Below, piece after piece: positions 46,583 to 57,165 of a stretch of 64,000 nucleotides of DNA. The stretch is from Streptomyces sp. NBC_00523 (GTDB taxonomy: Bacteria > Actinomycetota > Actinomycetes > Streptomycetales > Streptomycetaceae): contig NZ_CP107836.1 in NCBI RefSeq assembly GCF_036346615.1, forward strand, positions 4,278,001 to 4,342,000. The letters are read 5' to 3'. Each line of letters begins with the position of its first letter. Position 1 is the stretch's first letter. The notes beneath the pieces were generated by a model. The model was given only the letters and a program-made list of their open reading frames with translations. It did not search any database and was not told the DNA's origin. Made by a program: the position numbers and the translations under genes.

Positions 46583-47032
46583 CTACTGCACGCAGAATTC
46601 GTTGCCCTCGGGGTCCGTGAGCACCGTCCACCGGCCCCCCGGCTCCTCGACCTCGCGCTCGACCTTCGCGCCCAGGCCGACCACCCGCGCCACCTCGGCC
46701 TCGCGGCGCTCCGGGCCCGCGTGCAGGTCGAGGTGGAGGCGGTTCTTGACGGTCTTCGGCTCGGGGACGCGCTGAAAGAGCAGGCGGCGGCCGTGCCCGG
46801 CGCCGCTCTCCTCGTCGTACGGGTCGTCGGGGTGCCGTACCGCCGCCAGGTCGAGCCAGGCGCGGCGGCCGTGCGCGGTGGTGGTGAGCGCTTCGGGTAC
46901 GGCCCCGACGCCCAGGAGCTTTTCGATCAGGGGACTGTTGTCCTCGATCTCGTAGCCGAGGGCCTGAGCCCAGAAGCCGGCCTGCGCGTGCGGGTCGACG
47001 GCGTCGATGACGACTTTCCACTCAAAGGTCAT
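46583..47032 (-). CDS. VOC (glyoxalase/dioxygenase superfamily) protein
   Basis: A 149-aa protein of the Glyoxalase_6 type with a paired beta-alpha-beta-beta-beta fold: FEWKVVIDAVDPHAQAGFWA at the start, KNRLHLDLHAG in the middle and WTVLTDPEGNEFCVQ at the end, carrying the usual His and Glu positions. The ATG at 47032 overlaps the rarD stop (ATGA); an ATG at 47041 is possible. The substrate is unknown. Confidence 0.88.
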   Translation of the reverse strand: MTFEWKVVIDAVDPHAQAGFWAQALGYEIEDNSPLIEKLLGVGAVPEALTTTAHGRRAWLDLAAVRHPDDPYDEESGAGHGRRLLFQRVPEPKTVKNRLHLDLHAGPERREAEVARVVGLGAKVEREVEEPGGRWTVLTDPEGNEFCVQ

Positions 47033-48033
47033 GACCGGCATTCTGTCCCGGCGCCCGGGGTTGTGCCGGGTGCGGCCTCGATCCGCTCGGCGCTCGCCGG
47101 AGCGGCCGTCGCCGTCGCGGCCAGCCGTGCCGCCTGCGCCTGGGCCCGGTTGCGGCGGGCGGTCCGCAGCGCGTCCCAGGTGAGGACGATCAGCGCCACC
47201 CACACCAGGGCGAACCCGGCCCACCGCTCCGGCGGCATCTCCTCGTGGAAGTAGGCGACGCCCAGCAGGAACTGGGCGATCGGGGTCATGTACTGGAGCA
47301 GCCCGATGGTCGAGAGCGGGATGCGGATCGCGGCGGCCCCGAACAGGATCAGCGGCACCGCCGTGACCACACCGGTCGAAGCGAGGAGCGCGGTGTGCCC
47401 GGCGCCCTCGGAGGTCAGGGTCGAGGTGCCCTGCGCGCCCAGCCAGATCAGATAGCCGAGCGCGGGCAGGAAGAGCACGGCGGTCTCGACGGTGAGCGAT
47501 TCCAGGCCGCCCATGGCGACCTTCTTCTTGACCAGGCCGTACGTCGCGAAGGAGAACGCCAGGATCAGCGAGATCCACGGCGGCTTCCCGTAACCGACGG
47601 CCAGCACGAGCACCGCCACGACGCCGGTGGCGACCGCCGCCCACTGCGCGGGGCGCAGCCGCTCGCCCAGGAGCAGGACGCCCATGGCGATGGTGACCAG
47701 CGGGTTGATGAAGTAGCCGAGGGATGCCTCGACCACATGGCCGCTGTTCACGGCCCAGATGTACAGGCCCCAGTTGACGGTGATCGTGGAGGCCGCGATG
47801 GCGAGCATCCCCAGCTTGTGCGGCTGCCGCAGCAGCGGGCCGATCCAGGACCACCGGCGCAGCACCAGCAGCAGGACCGCCACCACACCGAGCGACCACA
47901 CCATGCGGTGGGCCAGGATCTCGACCGCCCCGGCCGGTTTCAGCAGCGGCCAGTACAGCGGGACGAGGCCCCACATCCCGTACGCGGCGAAGCCGGAGAG
48001 GAGTCCGGCCCGTTGCTCATTCGTCCCCTGCAC
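47029..48033 (-). CDS. rarD: RarD-type EamA transporter
   Basis: A 334-aa ten-helix drug/metabolite transporter of the RarD family: GLLSGFAAYGMWGLVPLYWP at the start, HRMVWSLGVVAVLLL and the middle YGKPPWISLILAFSFATYGL are characteristic. Family members export small metabolites; the E. coli gene is linked to chloramphenicol sensitivity. The stop overlaps the VOC gene start. The charged C-terminal tail of about 45 residues is not conserved. Confidence 0.9.
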   Translation of the reverse strand: MQGTNEQRAGLLSGFAAYGMWGLVPLYWPLLKPAGAVEILAHRMVWSLGVVAVLLLVLRRWSWIGPLLRQPHKLGMLAIAASTITVNWGLYIWAVNSGHVVEASLGYFINPLVTIAMGVLLLGERLRPAQWAAVATGVVAVLVLAVGYGKPPWISLILAFSFATYGLVKKKVAMGGLESLTVETAVLFLPALGYLIWLGAQGTSTLTSEGAGHTALLASTGVVTAVPLILFGAAAIRIPLSTIGLLQYMTPIAQFLLGVAYFHEEMPPERWAGFALVWVALIVLTWDALRTARRNRAQAQAARLAATATAAPASAERIEAAPGTTPGAGTECRS

Positions 48034-48096
48034 GGGCCCCTCCTGGTGGGTGTGGTCGTACGACCGTCAACCAGATGAAGGTAGCGCCGCCGGGGG

Positions 48097-48138
48097 CCCG
48101 GTGTCATGCCCGTATCGCCAGACGGTCATGACACCGGG
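48097..48138 (-). terminator. Hairpin after the NmrA-type reductase
   Basis: CCCGGTGTCATG (48097-48108) and CATGACACCGGG (48127-48138) are perfect 12-base arms, with an inner CCGT/ACGG stem. It lies 12 bases after the reductase stop and before rarD on the same strand. Confidence 0.75.
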
Positions 48139-48149
48139 TGGCGTACGGG

Positions 48150-49010
48150 TCAGAGCGCGGCGACCGCGGCGGCGACCGTGTCGGACACCGGGGTCGTCGG
48201 GCGGCCGATCAGACGGGCCAGGTCGCCACTGGTGCCCGCCAGGCGCCCGCGCCGGACGGCCTGGTCCACATCGACCAGGATTGCCGCGAAGCCCTCGGGC
48301 AGCCCGGCGCCGGTCAGGATCTCCTGGTGGACGGCGGCCGGGACGTCGTTGTGGACGATCTCCTTGCCGGTGACCTTCGCGACCACGGCCGCGTAGTCGG
48401 CGTAGGACAGGGCGGTGTCGCCGCTCAGCTCGTACGCGCGGTTGAGGTGGCCCTCGCCGGTCAGGACGGCGGCAGCGGCGGCCGCGTAGTCGTCGCGGGA
48501 GGCGTACGCGATACGGCCCTCGCCCGCGCTGCCGACGACCGCGCCGTGCGCCAGGACCGGGGCCAGGTTCTCGGTCTGGTTCTCCGTGTACCAGCCGTTG
48601 CGCAGGAAGGTGTACGGCAGGCCGGAGTCCAGGATCAGCTGCTCGGTCGCGCGGTGCTCGTCGGCCAGCGTGAAGTCCGCCTCGGGTCCGCCGAGGATCC
48701 CGGTGTACGCGAGCTGGGCGACGCCCGCCGCCTTGGCTGCGTCGATGACCGCGGTGTGCTGGGCGACGCGGCTGCCGACCTGGTTGCCGGAGATGAGGAG
48801 GACCCGGTCACCGGCGTGGAAGGCGTCCTTCAGGGTCTCGGGGCGGTCGTAGTCGGCGATGCGCAGCTCGACGCCCCGGGCGGCGAGGCCGGCGGCCTTC
48901 TCCTTGTCGCGGACCACGGCGGCGACCTCGGAGGCGGGGACGGCGGTCAGCAGGTGCTCGACGACGAGACGGCCGAGTGCTCCGGTGGCTCCGGTGACGA
49001 CGATGCTCAT
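48150..49010 (-). CDS. NmrA/QOR2-type NAD(P)-binding oxidoreductase
   Basis: A 286-aa atypical short-chain dehydrogenase. The nucleotide motif is VVTGATGALGRLVVEHLL at the N-terminus; VELRIADYDRPETLKDAF and VAQLAYTGILG follow. The catalytic tyrosine of classical SDRs is absent, as in NmrA and E. coli QorB (quinone reductase 2), which this resembles most. It ends at a hairpin and starts about 100 bases from the korB terminator. Confidence 0.88.
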   Translation of the reverse strand: MSIVVTGATGALGRLVVEHLLTAVPASEVAAVVRDKEKAAGLAARGVELRIADYDRPETLKDAFHAGDRVLLISGNQVGSRVAQHTAVIDAAKAAGVAQLAYTGILGGPEADFTLADEHRATEQLILDSGLPYTFLRNGWYTENQTENLAPVLAHGAVVGSAGEGRIAYASRDDYAAAAAAVLTGEGHLNRAYELSGDTALSYADYAAVVAKVTGKEIVHNDVPAAVHQEILTGAGLPEGFAAILVDVDQAVRRGRLAGTSGDLARLIGRPTTPVSDTVAAAVAAL

Positions 49011-49100
49011 GGGGGGTTCCTCCTCGTTTGTTCGCTTCGTTCTCGCGCACCACCTTACGGAATGCGCTAACTAAAAGAAAGTGCACTGGTCAGGGCATGC

Positions 49101-49143
49101 AAAAGCGCGCCGGACCCGCCCCTCGCGGGCAGGTCCGGCGCGC
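49101..49143 (-). terminator. Intrinsic terminator of the korAB operon
   Basis: GCGCGCCGGACC (49105-49116) and GGTCCGGCGCGC (49132-49143) are perfect arms; read on the minus strand the stem is followed by TTTT (49104-49101). This is a canonical Rho-independent terminator 14 bases past the korB stop. Confidence 0.9.
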
Positions 49144-49157
49144 TCCGGAGCTAGGCG

Positions 49158-50208
<1,051 letters not shown>

Positions 50209-50216
<8 letters not shown>

Positions 50217-52164
50217 CGATGGCCTCCTCAAGAGCGGTGGCGAGCTGCTCGGCCTTGAACGGCATGCCGTTGACCTGGTTGTAGCTGTGGGCGTCGACCA
50301 GGTACTTGGCGCGGATGAGGGTGGCCAGCTGGCCGAGGTTCATCTCGGGGACGACCACCTTGTCGTAACGCGCCAGCACCTCGCCCAGATTCCTGGGGAA
50401 CGGGTTGAGGTGACGCAGATGCGCCTGCGCGATACTCCGTCCGGAGGCCCGCAGGCGTCGCACGGCCGCCGTGATCGGGCCGTAGGTGGAGCCCCAGCCG
50501 AGGACCAGCGTCCGCGCCTCGGCGGGGTCGTCGACGTCCAGGTCGGGGACCTGGATGCCGTCCACCTTGGCTTGGCGGGTGCGGACCATGAAGTCGTGGT
50601 TGGCGGGGTCGTAGGAGATGTTGCCGGTGCCGTCCTGCTTCTCGATCCCCCCGATCCGGTGCTCCAACCCCGGCGTGCCCGGGACCGCCCACGGGCGGGC
50701 CAGGGTCTGCGGGTCGCGTTTGTAGGGCCAGAAGACTTCGGTGCCGTCGGCGAGTTCGTGGTTGGGGCCGTGTGCGAACTGGACGCGTAGGTCGGGGAGT
50801 TGGTCGAGTTCGGGGATGCGCCAGGGTTCGGAGCCGTTGGCGAGGTAGCCGTCGGAGAGCAGGAAGACCGGGGTGCGGTAGGTCAGGGCGATGCGGGCTG
50901 CGTCCATGGCGGCGTCGAAGCAGTCGGCCGGGGTGCGCGGGGCCACGATCGGGACCGGTGCCTCACCGTTGCGCCCGTACATCGCCTGGAGCAGGTCGGC
51001 CTGCTCGGTCTTGGTCGGCAGCCCGGTCGAGGGGCCGCCGCGCTGGATGTCCACGATCAGCAACGGCAGTTCCAGCGACACCGCGAGCCCGATGGTCTCC
51101 GACTTCAACGCCACCCCGGGCCCGGACGTCGTCGTCACGGCGAGGGAACCGCCGAAGGCTGCGCCGAGTGCGGCGCCGATGCCCGCGATCTCGTCCTCGG
51201 CCTGGAAGGTGCGCACGCCGAAGTTCTTGTGCCGGCTCAGTTCATGCAGGATGTCCGAGGCCGGGGTGATCGGGTAGGAGCCGAGGTAGACCGGCAGGTC
51301 GGCCTGGCGGCCGGCGGCGATCAGCCCGTAGGACAGGGCCAGGTTCCCGGAGATGTTGCGGTACGTGCCGGTCGGGAAGGCTTGTGAGGCGGGGGCGACT
51401 TCGTAGCTGACGGCGAAGTCCTCCGTCGTCTCGCCGAAGTTCCAGCCGGCCCGGTAGGCGGCCACGTTCGCCTCGGCGATCTGTGGCTTCTTCGCGAACT
51501 TCGCCCGCAGGAATGTCTCGGTGCCCTCGGTCGGGCGGTGATACATCCACGACAGCAGCCCGAGCGCGAACATGTTCTTCGAGCGCTCGGCCTCCTTGCG
51601 GGAGAGCCCGAACTCCTTCAGCGCCTCGATCGTCAGGGTGGTCAGCGGCACCGGATGGACGTTGTAGGCCTCCAGCGAGCCGTCCTCCAGCGGGTTGGTC
51701 TCGTAGCCGACCTTCGCCATCGGCCGCTTGGTGAACTCGTCGGTGTTCACGATGATTTCGGCCCCGCGCGGCACATCGGCGATGTTCGCCTTCAGCGCGG
51801 CCGGGTTCATCGCGACCAGCACGTTCGGCGCGTCGCCCGGAGTCAGGATGTCGTGATCGGCGAAATGCAGCTGGAACGACGAAACCCCCGGCAGGGTCCC
51901 TGCGGGGGCACGGATCTCGGCCGGAAAGTTCGGCAGCGTGGACAGATCATTCCCGAAGGACGCCGTCTCCGAGGTGAACCGGTCACCCGTGAGCTGCATA
52001 CCGTCACCCGAGTCACCCGCGAAGCGGATGATGACCCGGTCCAGACGGCGGACTTCCTTCTCGCCGCTTCCTGCGGCTGCGGACTGGGGGGCACGCTGTC
52101 CCCCTACGGTCGCCTCGCTGGCATCGTCGGCCTGCTCGGCTGGGCTACTGACCTGGCTGGTCAC
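50209..52164 (-). CDS. korA: 2-oxoacid:ferredoxin oxidoreductase gamma-alpha fusion subunit
   Basis: A 651-aa fused subunit. The gamma domain begins after a 40-residue acidic leader (VIIRFAGDSGDGMQLTGDRF), and the alpha domain starts near residue 240 (YLGSYPITPASDILHELSRH, FQAEDEIAGIGAALGAAFGG). This fused form with a separate KorB is the actinobacterial and mycobacterial KorAB type, an alternative or supplement to 2-oxoglutarate dehydrogenase. The GTG start at 52164 has GGAGG 8 bases upstream. The product ferredoxin could feed the nearby second nuo cluster. Confidence 0.95.
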
Positions 52165-52227
52165 TTACTGGACCTCCCTCGGCACGGCGGCTCGGAACCG
52201 TCCGGCCCGCCGGAGGTCCCCCGCCCA

Positions 52228-52243
52228 CCCTACGTCCGTAGGG
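52228..52243. promoter_or_regulatory. Palindrome CCCTACG-TC-CGTAGGG before korA
   Basis: A perfect 7+7 palindrome with a 2-base centre lies 64-79 bases upstream of the korA start. On the minus strand TTGCCG (52278-52273) with AGAGGT 18 bases later is a possible promoter just before it, so a protein bound here would sit near the transcription start. Confidence 0.4.
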
Positions 52244-52358
52244 GTCGCCTACCTCTGGCAGATCACATGATGGACGGCAATTTGAGACGCGATTCGGCAC
52301 GTTGGCGTATGGCCTGCGGAGCCCTTTTCCGGCACCGCCCGGTCATGATCCATCAGCC

Positions 52359-52379
52359 GCCCGGCTCTCCTGGCCGGGC
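52359..52379 (-). terminator. Hairpin in the gap after the response regulator
   Basis: GCCCGGC (52359-52365) and GCCGGGC (52373-52379) pair around a 7-base loop, 38 bases past the response-regulator stop. The remainder of the 252-base gap between this stop and korA holds the palindrome and presumed korA promoter. Confidence 0.5.
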
Positions 52380-52416
52380 GCGCCGGGGGGAGCCGGACCA
52401 GGGGGCCGGAGCCCCG

Positions 52417-53091
52417 TCAGGAGTTCAGATACGTCAGCACCGCGAGCACCCGGCGGTGGTCGCCCTCGCTCGGGGCCAGGCCCAGCTTCTGGAAGATGTT
52501 GCTGACGTGCTTCTCGACCGCCCCGTCGCTCACCACCAGCTGCTTGGCCACCGCGGAGTTCGTACGCCCCTCCGCCATCAGGCCCAGCACCTCGCGCTCA
52601 CGCGGCGTCAGCCCGGCCAGCACGTCCTGCTTCCGGCTGCGGCCCAGCAGCTGCGCCACCACCTCCGGGTCCAGCGCGGTCCCGCCCTGCGCCACCCGGA
52701 CCACCGCGTCCACGAACTCCCGGACCTCGGCGACCCGGTCCTTCAGCAGATACCCGACGCCCCGGCTGGACCCGGCCAGCAGCTCGGTGGCGTACTGCTC
52801 CTCCACGTACTGCGAGAGGACCAGCACCCCGATCCCCGGGTAGTCCCGGCGCAGCCGCACCGCCGCCCGGACGCCCTCGTCGGTGTGGGTCGGGGGCATC
52901 CGCACATCCGCGACCACCACGTCCGGCAGCGCGTCCTGCCCGGCGAGGTCGCCGATCGTCTTGATCAGCGCCTCCGCGTCCCCGACGCCCGCGACGACGT
53001 CGTGTCCGAGATCGGTCAGCAACCGGGTCAGTCCCTCCCGGAGCAGTACCGAATCCTCGGCGATGACCACGCGCACCCTGTCCTCCACCAC
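52417..53091 (-). CDS. NarL/LuxR-type response regulator
   Basis: A 224-aa two-component regulator. The receiver domain has the acidic pocket in VVIAEDSVLLREGL, the phospho-acceptor aspartate in PDVVVADVRMPP, and the lysine in GYLLKDRVAEVREF. The LuxR-type helix-turn-helix is LTPREREVLGLMAEGRTNSA followed by VSDGAVEKHVSNIFQKLGL. The start is GTG 53091 (or 53088) after GGGGGAAAC. It lies 126 bases downstream of a histidine kinase on the same strand; its targets are unknown. Confidence 0.92.
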   Translation of the reverse strand: MVEDRVRVVIAEDSVLLREGLTRLLTDLGHDVVAGVGDAEALIKTIGDLAGQDALPDVVVADVRMPPTHTDEGVRAAVRLRRDYPGIGVLVLSQYVEEQYATELLAGSSRGVGYLLKDRVAEVREFVDAVVRVAQGGTALDPEVVAQLLGRSRKQDVLAGLTPREREVLGLMAEGRTNSAVAKQLVVSDGAVEKHVSNIFQKLGLAPSEGDHRRVLAVLTYLNS

Positions 53092-53217
53092 GACGCTGTT
53101 TCCCCCACTGCTCGCTCGCCGGTACGGCCCGTACGCCGTCCAGCATCCCAGTAACGGCATTGACGTCGCGAGCGTTCGCGGGGTTGACCCCAGTGGTGCC
53201 GTGCTGTGGATGCGCGG

Positions 53218-54573
53218 TCAGCCGCGCCAGGGCAGCTCCGCGGTGACCTTCGTCGGGCCGCCCGCCGGCGAGTCGACCACGAGGACGCCGTCCACGGCGT
53301 CCAGCCGCTCGGTGAGCCCGGCGAGCCCGCTGCCCGACGCCAGGTCGGCGCCGCCGCGCCCGTCGTCGGTCACCTGGAGCAGGAGGCGGTCCTCGGTGCG
53401 CCACACGTCGACCGAGGCGCGGGTGGCCCCGGAGTGCTTGCTGATGTTCTGGAGGAGCTCGGAGACGGTGAAGTACGCGATGCCCTCGATGGCCTGCGCG
53501 GGCCGGGACGGGAGGTCCACCTCCACGGTGACCGGCACGGTGCAGCGCGAGGCGACGGCGGAGAGGGCGGCGTCGAGGCCGCGGTCGGTGAGGACGGCGG
53601 GGTGGATGCCGCGGGCGAGGTCGCGCAGTTCCTGGAGGGCGACCTTCACCTCGCCGTGCGCCTCGTCCACCATGCGCGCGGCCGCCTCCGGGTCATCCGT
53701 CAGCTTCTCCTTGGCGAGGCCCAGGTCCATGGCGAGGGCGACGAGGCGGGCCTGGGCGCCGTCGTGGAGGTCGCGCTCGATGCGGCGCAGGTCGGCGGCC
53801 GCGGTGTCCACGACGACACCCCGGTCCGACTCCAGCTCCGTGACGCGCTCCGCCAGCCGGGACGGGCTCAGCAGGCCCGCGACCATCAGCCGGTCGACGG
53901 TCGCCAGGCCCCGGATCACCCAGGGGGTGACGAGGACGATGCCGAGGCCGAGCCCGGCGGTCAGCGCGAGATCGACGCCCGAGTCGAGGTAGACCTCGTG
54001 CTGGGTGTCCCCGTACAGCTGGATGCCCGAAACGCCGGTGTGCGAGGGCACGAACCAGTGCCACAGCGGGTAGGTGAGCGCCGCCCAGCCCCACGCCTGG
54101 AGCGTCAGCGCGACGCAGAACGCGAAGACCGCCCACGGGAAGTGCAGCAGCGCGTACAGCAGGTGCCGCCAGGACACCCCGCTCTTCAGGACCGCGCCGG
54201 TCCAGGACAGCAGCCCGCCCTTGCGGCCGCGCACCGGCGCCGGATCGGCCACGTCCAGCCGCAGCAGGGTCCGCGCCCGGGTCCGCTCCAGCATCCCGAA
54301 GCCCCGGCACATCGCCAGGCCGCCCGCCAGCACCGGAATGCCGAGGAAGGTGACGAGGAGCCCGGCGCCCAGCGAGACCATGGTGATCGCGAAGGTGAAG
54401 AGCACGATGCTGATCGGCAGGCTCAGCAGGAGGTAGAGGAACTCGCGCCAGGTCCTGCCCTCCAGCGGCGCACGCAGCGCGGCCGGCAGGACGTGCCGCC
54501 GCGAGGGACGGTTCCCGAGGCCGCTTCCCGACCGCTGAGGGTCCCGTGTGTCCGGTCCGTATGCCGTGGCCAT
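53218..54573 (-). CDS. NarX/DegS-type sensor histidine kinase, first copy
   Basis: A 451-aa membrane kinase. The sensor part (residues about 35-245) has about six helices of the actinobacterial sensor-domain type (WREFLYLLLSLPISIVLFTF, WRHLLYALLHFPWAVFAFCV). The HisKA_3 domain has RIERDLHDGAQARLVALAMD with the phospho-histidine near residue 285. The ATPase has SELLQNISKHSG (N box) and LQVTDDGRGGADLASGSGLAGL (the D and G boxes; first 20 residues shown in part). It probably signals to the adjacent response regulator. Confidence 0.92.
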   Translation of the reverse strand: MATAYGPDTRDPQRSGSGLGNRPSRRHVLPAALRAPLEGRTWREFLYLLLSLPISIVLFTFAITMVSLGAGLLVTFLGIPVLAGGLAMCRGFGMLERTRARTLLRLDVADPAPVRGRKGGLLSWTGAVLKSGVSWRHLLYALLHFPWAVFAFCVALTLQAWGWAALTYPLWHWFVPSHTGVSGIQLYGDTQHEVYLDSGVDLALTAGLGLGIVLVTPWVIRGLATVDRLMVAGLLSPSRLAERVTELESDRGVVVDTAAADLRRIERDLHDGAQARLVALAMDLGLAKEKLTDDPEAAARMVDEAHGEVKVALQELRDLARGIHPAVLTDRGLDAALSAVASRCTVPVTVEVDLPSRPAQAIEGIAYFTVSELLQNISKHSGATRASVDVWRTEDRLLLQVTDDGRGGADLASGSGLAGLTERLDAVDGVLVVDSPAGGPTKVTAELPWRG

Positions 54574-54709
54574 GGGGTTCCGTCCGTTTCTTCTGCGTCC
54601 GTGAAGGTGCGTGCGTCTGTGGAGGTGCGTGCGTTCTGTACTTCAAGAGTGCTGGGCGGGGCGCCGCCGCACCATGAGGGCGGTATCCGTCTCGGAGCGG
54701 GGGTTTTCC

Positions 54710-55906
54710 CTACCCCTTCACGCGCTGGGCGCTCTTCTCGGCTCCACGGTCGCGCCACGGCAGCTCCGCCGTGACGGTCGTCGGGCCGCCGGCGGGCGAT
54801 TCGAGTACGAAGACCCCGTCCACGGCGTCCAGCCGCTCCGCGAGCCCCGCCATGCCCGTACCGCCGTCCATCGAGGCCCCGCCCCGCCCGTCGTCGCCGA
54901 CCTGGATCAGCAGCCGGTCGCCCGAGCGCCACACGTCGACGGACGCCGTACGGGCCCCGCTGTGCTTGCTGACGTTCTGGAGGAGCTCGGAGACGGTGAA
55001 GTACGCGATGCCCTCGATGGCCTGCGCCGGGCGCCCCGGAAGATCCACCCGTACGGAGACGGGCACGGTGCAGCGCGAGGCGATCGCGGAGAGGGCGGCG
55101 TCGAGGCCGCGGTCGGTGAGGACGGCGGGGTGGATGCCCCGGGCGAGGTCGCGGAGCTCCTGGAGGGCGACCTTCACCTCGCCGTGCGCCTCGTCCACCA
55201 TGCGCGCGGCCGCCTCCGGATCGTCCGTCAGCTTTTCCTTGGCCAGGCCGAGCCCCATCGCGAGGGCGACGAGGCGGGCCTGCGCCCCGTCGTGGAGGTC
55301 GCGCTCGATGCGGCGCAGGTCCGCGGCGGCCGTGTCGACCACCACGCCCCGGTCCGACTCCAGCTCCGCGATGCGGCGTTCCAGGTCGTCGGAGGGCGAG
55401 AGCAGCCCGCGCACCATGGCCCGGTCCGCGTTGCCCATCAGCCGTGCCGCATAGGGGAGCGCCGGCCACACGATGAGGCAGACGAGGGTCACGACGAAGG
55501 TGAGGATGCCCCACGGCAGCCGTACGAACGAGTACAGGGCCGCCCGCCAGGCGACCGGGTCGCGCAGGCTGGTCCACAGCCACACGAAGAACCCGTCGTC
55601 CTCGCGGCCCCGGGCCGGCGGGCTCGGCTCCTCGACCACGACTCCCAGCAACTTGCGGGCGCGGGCGCGCTCGGCGCGGCCGATCAGCCGGGACCCCTGG
55701 AGTCCGGCGGCCAGCAGCGGCAGACCGACGACGGTGACCGCGAGGCCCACGCCGATCGCGATCATCACCACCGTGTAGACGAAACCGGCGATCGCCGTCG
55801 GCAGGTTGGAAAGAAGGTGCGCGACCTCCTTCCACGTCCACCGGCCGAAGGCGAAGCGGACGGGAGGCGGCCCGTCGTGGGCGGGCACCTGGGGGCTCAT
55901 GGTCAT
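54710..55906 (-). CDS. NarX/DegS-type sensor histidine kinase, second copy
   Basis: A 398-aa paralogue of the neighbouring kinase. The sensor domain is shorter (WKEVAHLLSNLPTAIAGFVY, WRAALYSFVRLPWGILTFVV), but from LESDRGVVVDTAAADLRRIE to the end of the ATPase domain the protein is almost identical to the first copy, including the phospho-histidine segment and N box SELLQNVSKHSG. The start is ATG 55906 or 55900. It is divergent from the second nuo cluster (210 bases) and may share the single response regulator with its twin. Confidence 0.9.
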   Translation of the reverse strand: MTMSPQVPAHDGPPPVRFAFGRWTWKEVAHLLSNLPTAIAGFVYTVVMIAIGVGLAVTVVGLPLLAAGLQGSRLIGRAERARARKLLGVVVEEPSPPARGREDDGFFVWLWTSLRDPVAWRAALYSFVRLPWGILTFVVTLVCLIVWPALPYAARLMGNADRAMVRGLLSPSDDLERRIAELESDRGVVVDTAAADLRRIERDLHDGAQARLVALAMGLGLAKEKLTDDPEAAARMVDEAHGEVKVALQELRDLARGIHPAVLTDRGLDAALSAIASRCTVPVSVRVDLPGRPAQAIEGIAYFTVSELLQNVSKHSGARTASVDVWRSGDRLLIQVGDDGRGGASMDGGTGMAGLAERLDAVDGVFVLESPAGGPTTVTAELPWRDRGAEKSAQRVKG

Positions 55907-56040
55907 ACGACCAGCCTGCCGGGCGCGCGAGGCGGATGCCATGGGGCTCGTGGGTGAGGTGAAGTAGGGATATCCCCACCCGCGCCCCCCTCGTGCCCCA
56001 CCCGTCCCGCTCCCGTTCCCCGTTCGTTGCCCGACGCAAC

Positions 56041-56070
56041 TGCTTACCCGTCCTTTACAGGGCCTAGACT
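56041..56070 (+). promoter_or_regulatory. Candidate promoter of the second nuo cluster
   Basis: TAGACT at 56065-56070 is a good -10 element; TGCTTA 18 bases upstream is a weak -35. The nuoA2 start is 47 bases further on. The other half of the 210-base gap should hold the divergent kinase promoter, which I could not define. Confidence 0.4.
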
Positions 56071-56116
56071 CCCGTGCGTACAGATCGTGGACGGGGCTAG
56101 GGAGCGAGGGGCGGAC

Positions 56117-56529
56117 GTGACGGGTCTTCCCGGTGCGGCATCGACACCGGCGCGGACGGTGCTCGCGTCGTCGGACTACTTCCACAGCTACTCGGTGGTC
56201 GGACTCCTCGCCCTGGTGGGCGTCCTGTTCGTCGCCGTCGCCTTCGGCGCGGGCCGGCTGCTGCGGCCGGTGGTCCCGACGCCGGAGAAGCTGCTCACGT
56301 ACGAGTGCGGCGTGGACCCGGTGGGGGAGGGCTGGGCGCACACCCAGGTCCGCTACTACGTGTACGCCTTCCTGTACGTGATCTTCGCCGTCGACTCGAT
56401 CTTCCTGTTCCCCTGGGCGACGGTCTTCGCGGCGCCGGGCTACGGCGCGACCACGCTGGTGGAAATGTTCATCTTCCTCGGTTTCCTGGCCGTGGGACTG
56501 CTCTACGCATGGAAGAAGGGCGTCCTCGA

Positions 56530-56539
<10 letters not shown>
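56117..56539 (+). CDS. nuoA2: NADH-quinone oxidoreductase subunit A, second cluster
   Basis: A 140-aa three-helix subunit. The conserved loop is [20 protein letters not shown] with the family cysteine, followed by [20 protein letters not shown] and [23 protein letters not shown] 56117 follows GAGGGG; an upstream GTG-type extension to 56027 lacks support. The last 10 bases overlap nuoB2. It is the first gene of a second complex I-like operon. Confidence 0.93.
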
Positions 56540-57161
<622 letters not shown>

Positions 57162-57165
<4 letters not shown>

